Shown here piece after piece: positions 13,637-14,362 of a stretch of DNA of 14,362 nucleotides. Each line of letters begins with the position of its first letter. Positions within the stretch are counted from its first letter, which is position 1. Under the pieces are notes generated by a model. That model saw nothing but the letters and a program-made list of their open reading frames with translations. It did no database searches and was not told the DNA's origin. The position numbers were made by a program, and so were the translations under genes. The stretch is from an uncultured Desulfobacterium sp. (lineage in GTDB: Bacteria; Desulfobacterota; Desulfobacteria; Desulfobacterales; Desulfobacteraceae): NCBI GenBank assembly GCA_937124525.1, contig CAKZLA010000260.1, positions 1 through 14,362 on the forward strand, given 5' to 3'.

Positions 13637-14258
13637 TCAATTCCAGTCGACTGCCGGGATTTGGGATTTGGGACAGGTCAGCGGATCTATCTCATAGATT
13701 TTTTGAATCAGGTGGGCCCGATTCTGCCGAAACTCTTCGGAAGACATCTCGTTCTGGATAATGGTGGTGATGGTATTATCCATACCCGCCTTTTTCCTCA
13801 TTCCTCTGGATTTGTAAAAATAGTGTCCATAATATCTGACCGCCGGCTCATATCGGCCGGGAATGTGCGTTACTAATCTGGCCAGCCAGTCCAGGGCAGT
13901 AAAAGCTTTCTGGACCTTTCGGTCTTTTGAGGTATAGACGACCTTGGCAATACCGTTATCAGAATTTTCCACCGGGATATACCCTAAGGGGAAGAAATTA
14001 GGCCTTGCGTTCCTGGGAAAAACAGCCATCGGAAACAATGGTATGCAGATGAGGGTTGAAATTCAGAACGTCTCCATATGCCTGGACTGCGATACTGGCG
14101 CCGGGGACAGCATCATTATCATCCATGTTTGATTGGAGATATTTTTTAATGACATTTCAGGCACAGATAGGCAATTTTACCAATAGTTTCCGGTCAAAGA
14201 GAAAATAGCTCCGAAACCGCTTGGGGATATTGAAAACCCATTTCTGGTGGCAGAACGA
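13637..14258 (-). pseudogene. Degenerate IS91-family (Y2/HUH) transposase
   Basis: Read on the minus strand, an upstream piece HQKWVFNIPKRFRSYFLFDR matches the IS91 N-terminal region and meets a TGA at a position where a Trp is expected. The same frame continues to ASIAVQAYGDVLNFNPHLHT, then IVSDGCF, which holds the HUH metal-binding histidines. After a frameshift or deletion near 14030 the C-terminal half follows: KVVYTSKDRKVQKAFTALDW, then RYYGHYFYKSRGMRKKAG with the catalytic-tyrosine region, then LIQKIYEIDPLTCPKSQ, and a premature end at 13637. The middle part and the extreme C-terminus are lost. It cannot be active as written. Confidence 0.75.
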
Positions 14259-14300
14259 TCAGAATTGTCTTCGTTTGCAAGAAAATGCCAGGAGGTACTC

Positions 14301-14362
14301 ATGACCACAGTCATCACACCTAATGGATATTACCGCAACCCAGGTACCGATAAATTACAGTT
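14301..14362 (+). CDS. Start of an unidentified protein (partial)
   Basis: An ATG at 14301 has a perfect AGGAGGT five bases upstream and opens MTTVITPNGYYRNPGTDKLQ before the window ends. The strong ribosome binding site supports a real gene, in contrast to the decayed region just before it. I do not recognise the family from 20 residues. Confidence 0.5.
   Translation, partial: MTTVITPNGYYRNPGTDKLQ

Overview
The window reads as a chromosomal segment of an anaerobic, probably sulfate-reducing member of the Desulfobacterota (Desulfobacteraceae-like). This is an inference from gene style: an NtrB/NtrC-type two-component pair, a CBS-ACT/UspA stress operon, a fused B12-dependent ethanolamine ammonia-lyase, moderate GC, and dispersed palindromic repeats. 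No rRNA, tRNA or CRISPR array is visible.

Layout: (1) 1-3117 holds the tail of an unidentified gene, a membrane histidine kinase and an NtrC-family sigma-54 response regulator, closed by a hairpin at 3118. (2) 3176-3357 is a palindromic MITE-like repeat (copy A) in the convergent gap. (3) 3425-4592 (minus) is a CBS-ACT / universal stress protein operon behind a good sigma-54 type -24/-12 match. (4) 4776-4877 is a 102-bp IS66-like MITE with a perfect 8-bp target duplication. (5) 5185-5871 (minus) is a YhhQ-family queuosine-precursor transporter. Its leader carries a preQ1-I riboswitch whose 3' part merges with the Shine-Dalgarno, and a sigma-70 type promoter ends just before the aptamer. (6) Repeat copy B at 6084-6181 precedes eutBC (6437-8767), a fusion of both ethanolamine ammonia-lyase subunits. 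Repeat copy C overlaps the end of eutBC and supplies both its stop codon and a T-tailed terminator hairpin. (7) 9096-11478 (plus) carries a GNAT acetyltransferase, an ADP-ribosylglycohydrolase-fold protein with altered metal-site motifs, and an endonuclease I lipoprotein. (8) 11559-12407 (minus) is an EamA-type transporter. (9) 12599-14258 is a gene graveyard: a sigma-54 activator scrap, a DDE transposase remnant, a frameshifted MocR/PdxR-type aminotransferase tail and a broken IS91-family transposase. A new gene with a strong ribosome binding site starts at 14301 and runs off the window.

The genes do not form one pathway. The best-supported coherent units are the riboswitch-controlled transporter, the kinase/regulator pair beside a sigma-54 type promoter (a link that is only inferred), and eutBC, which stands alone without other eut or microcompartment genes in view. 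I found no clear multi-gene system of a new kind. The most distinctive signals are the riboswitch, the repeat that ends eutBC, and the two small non-autonomous element families.
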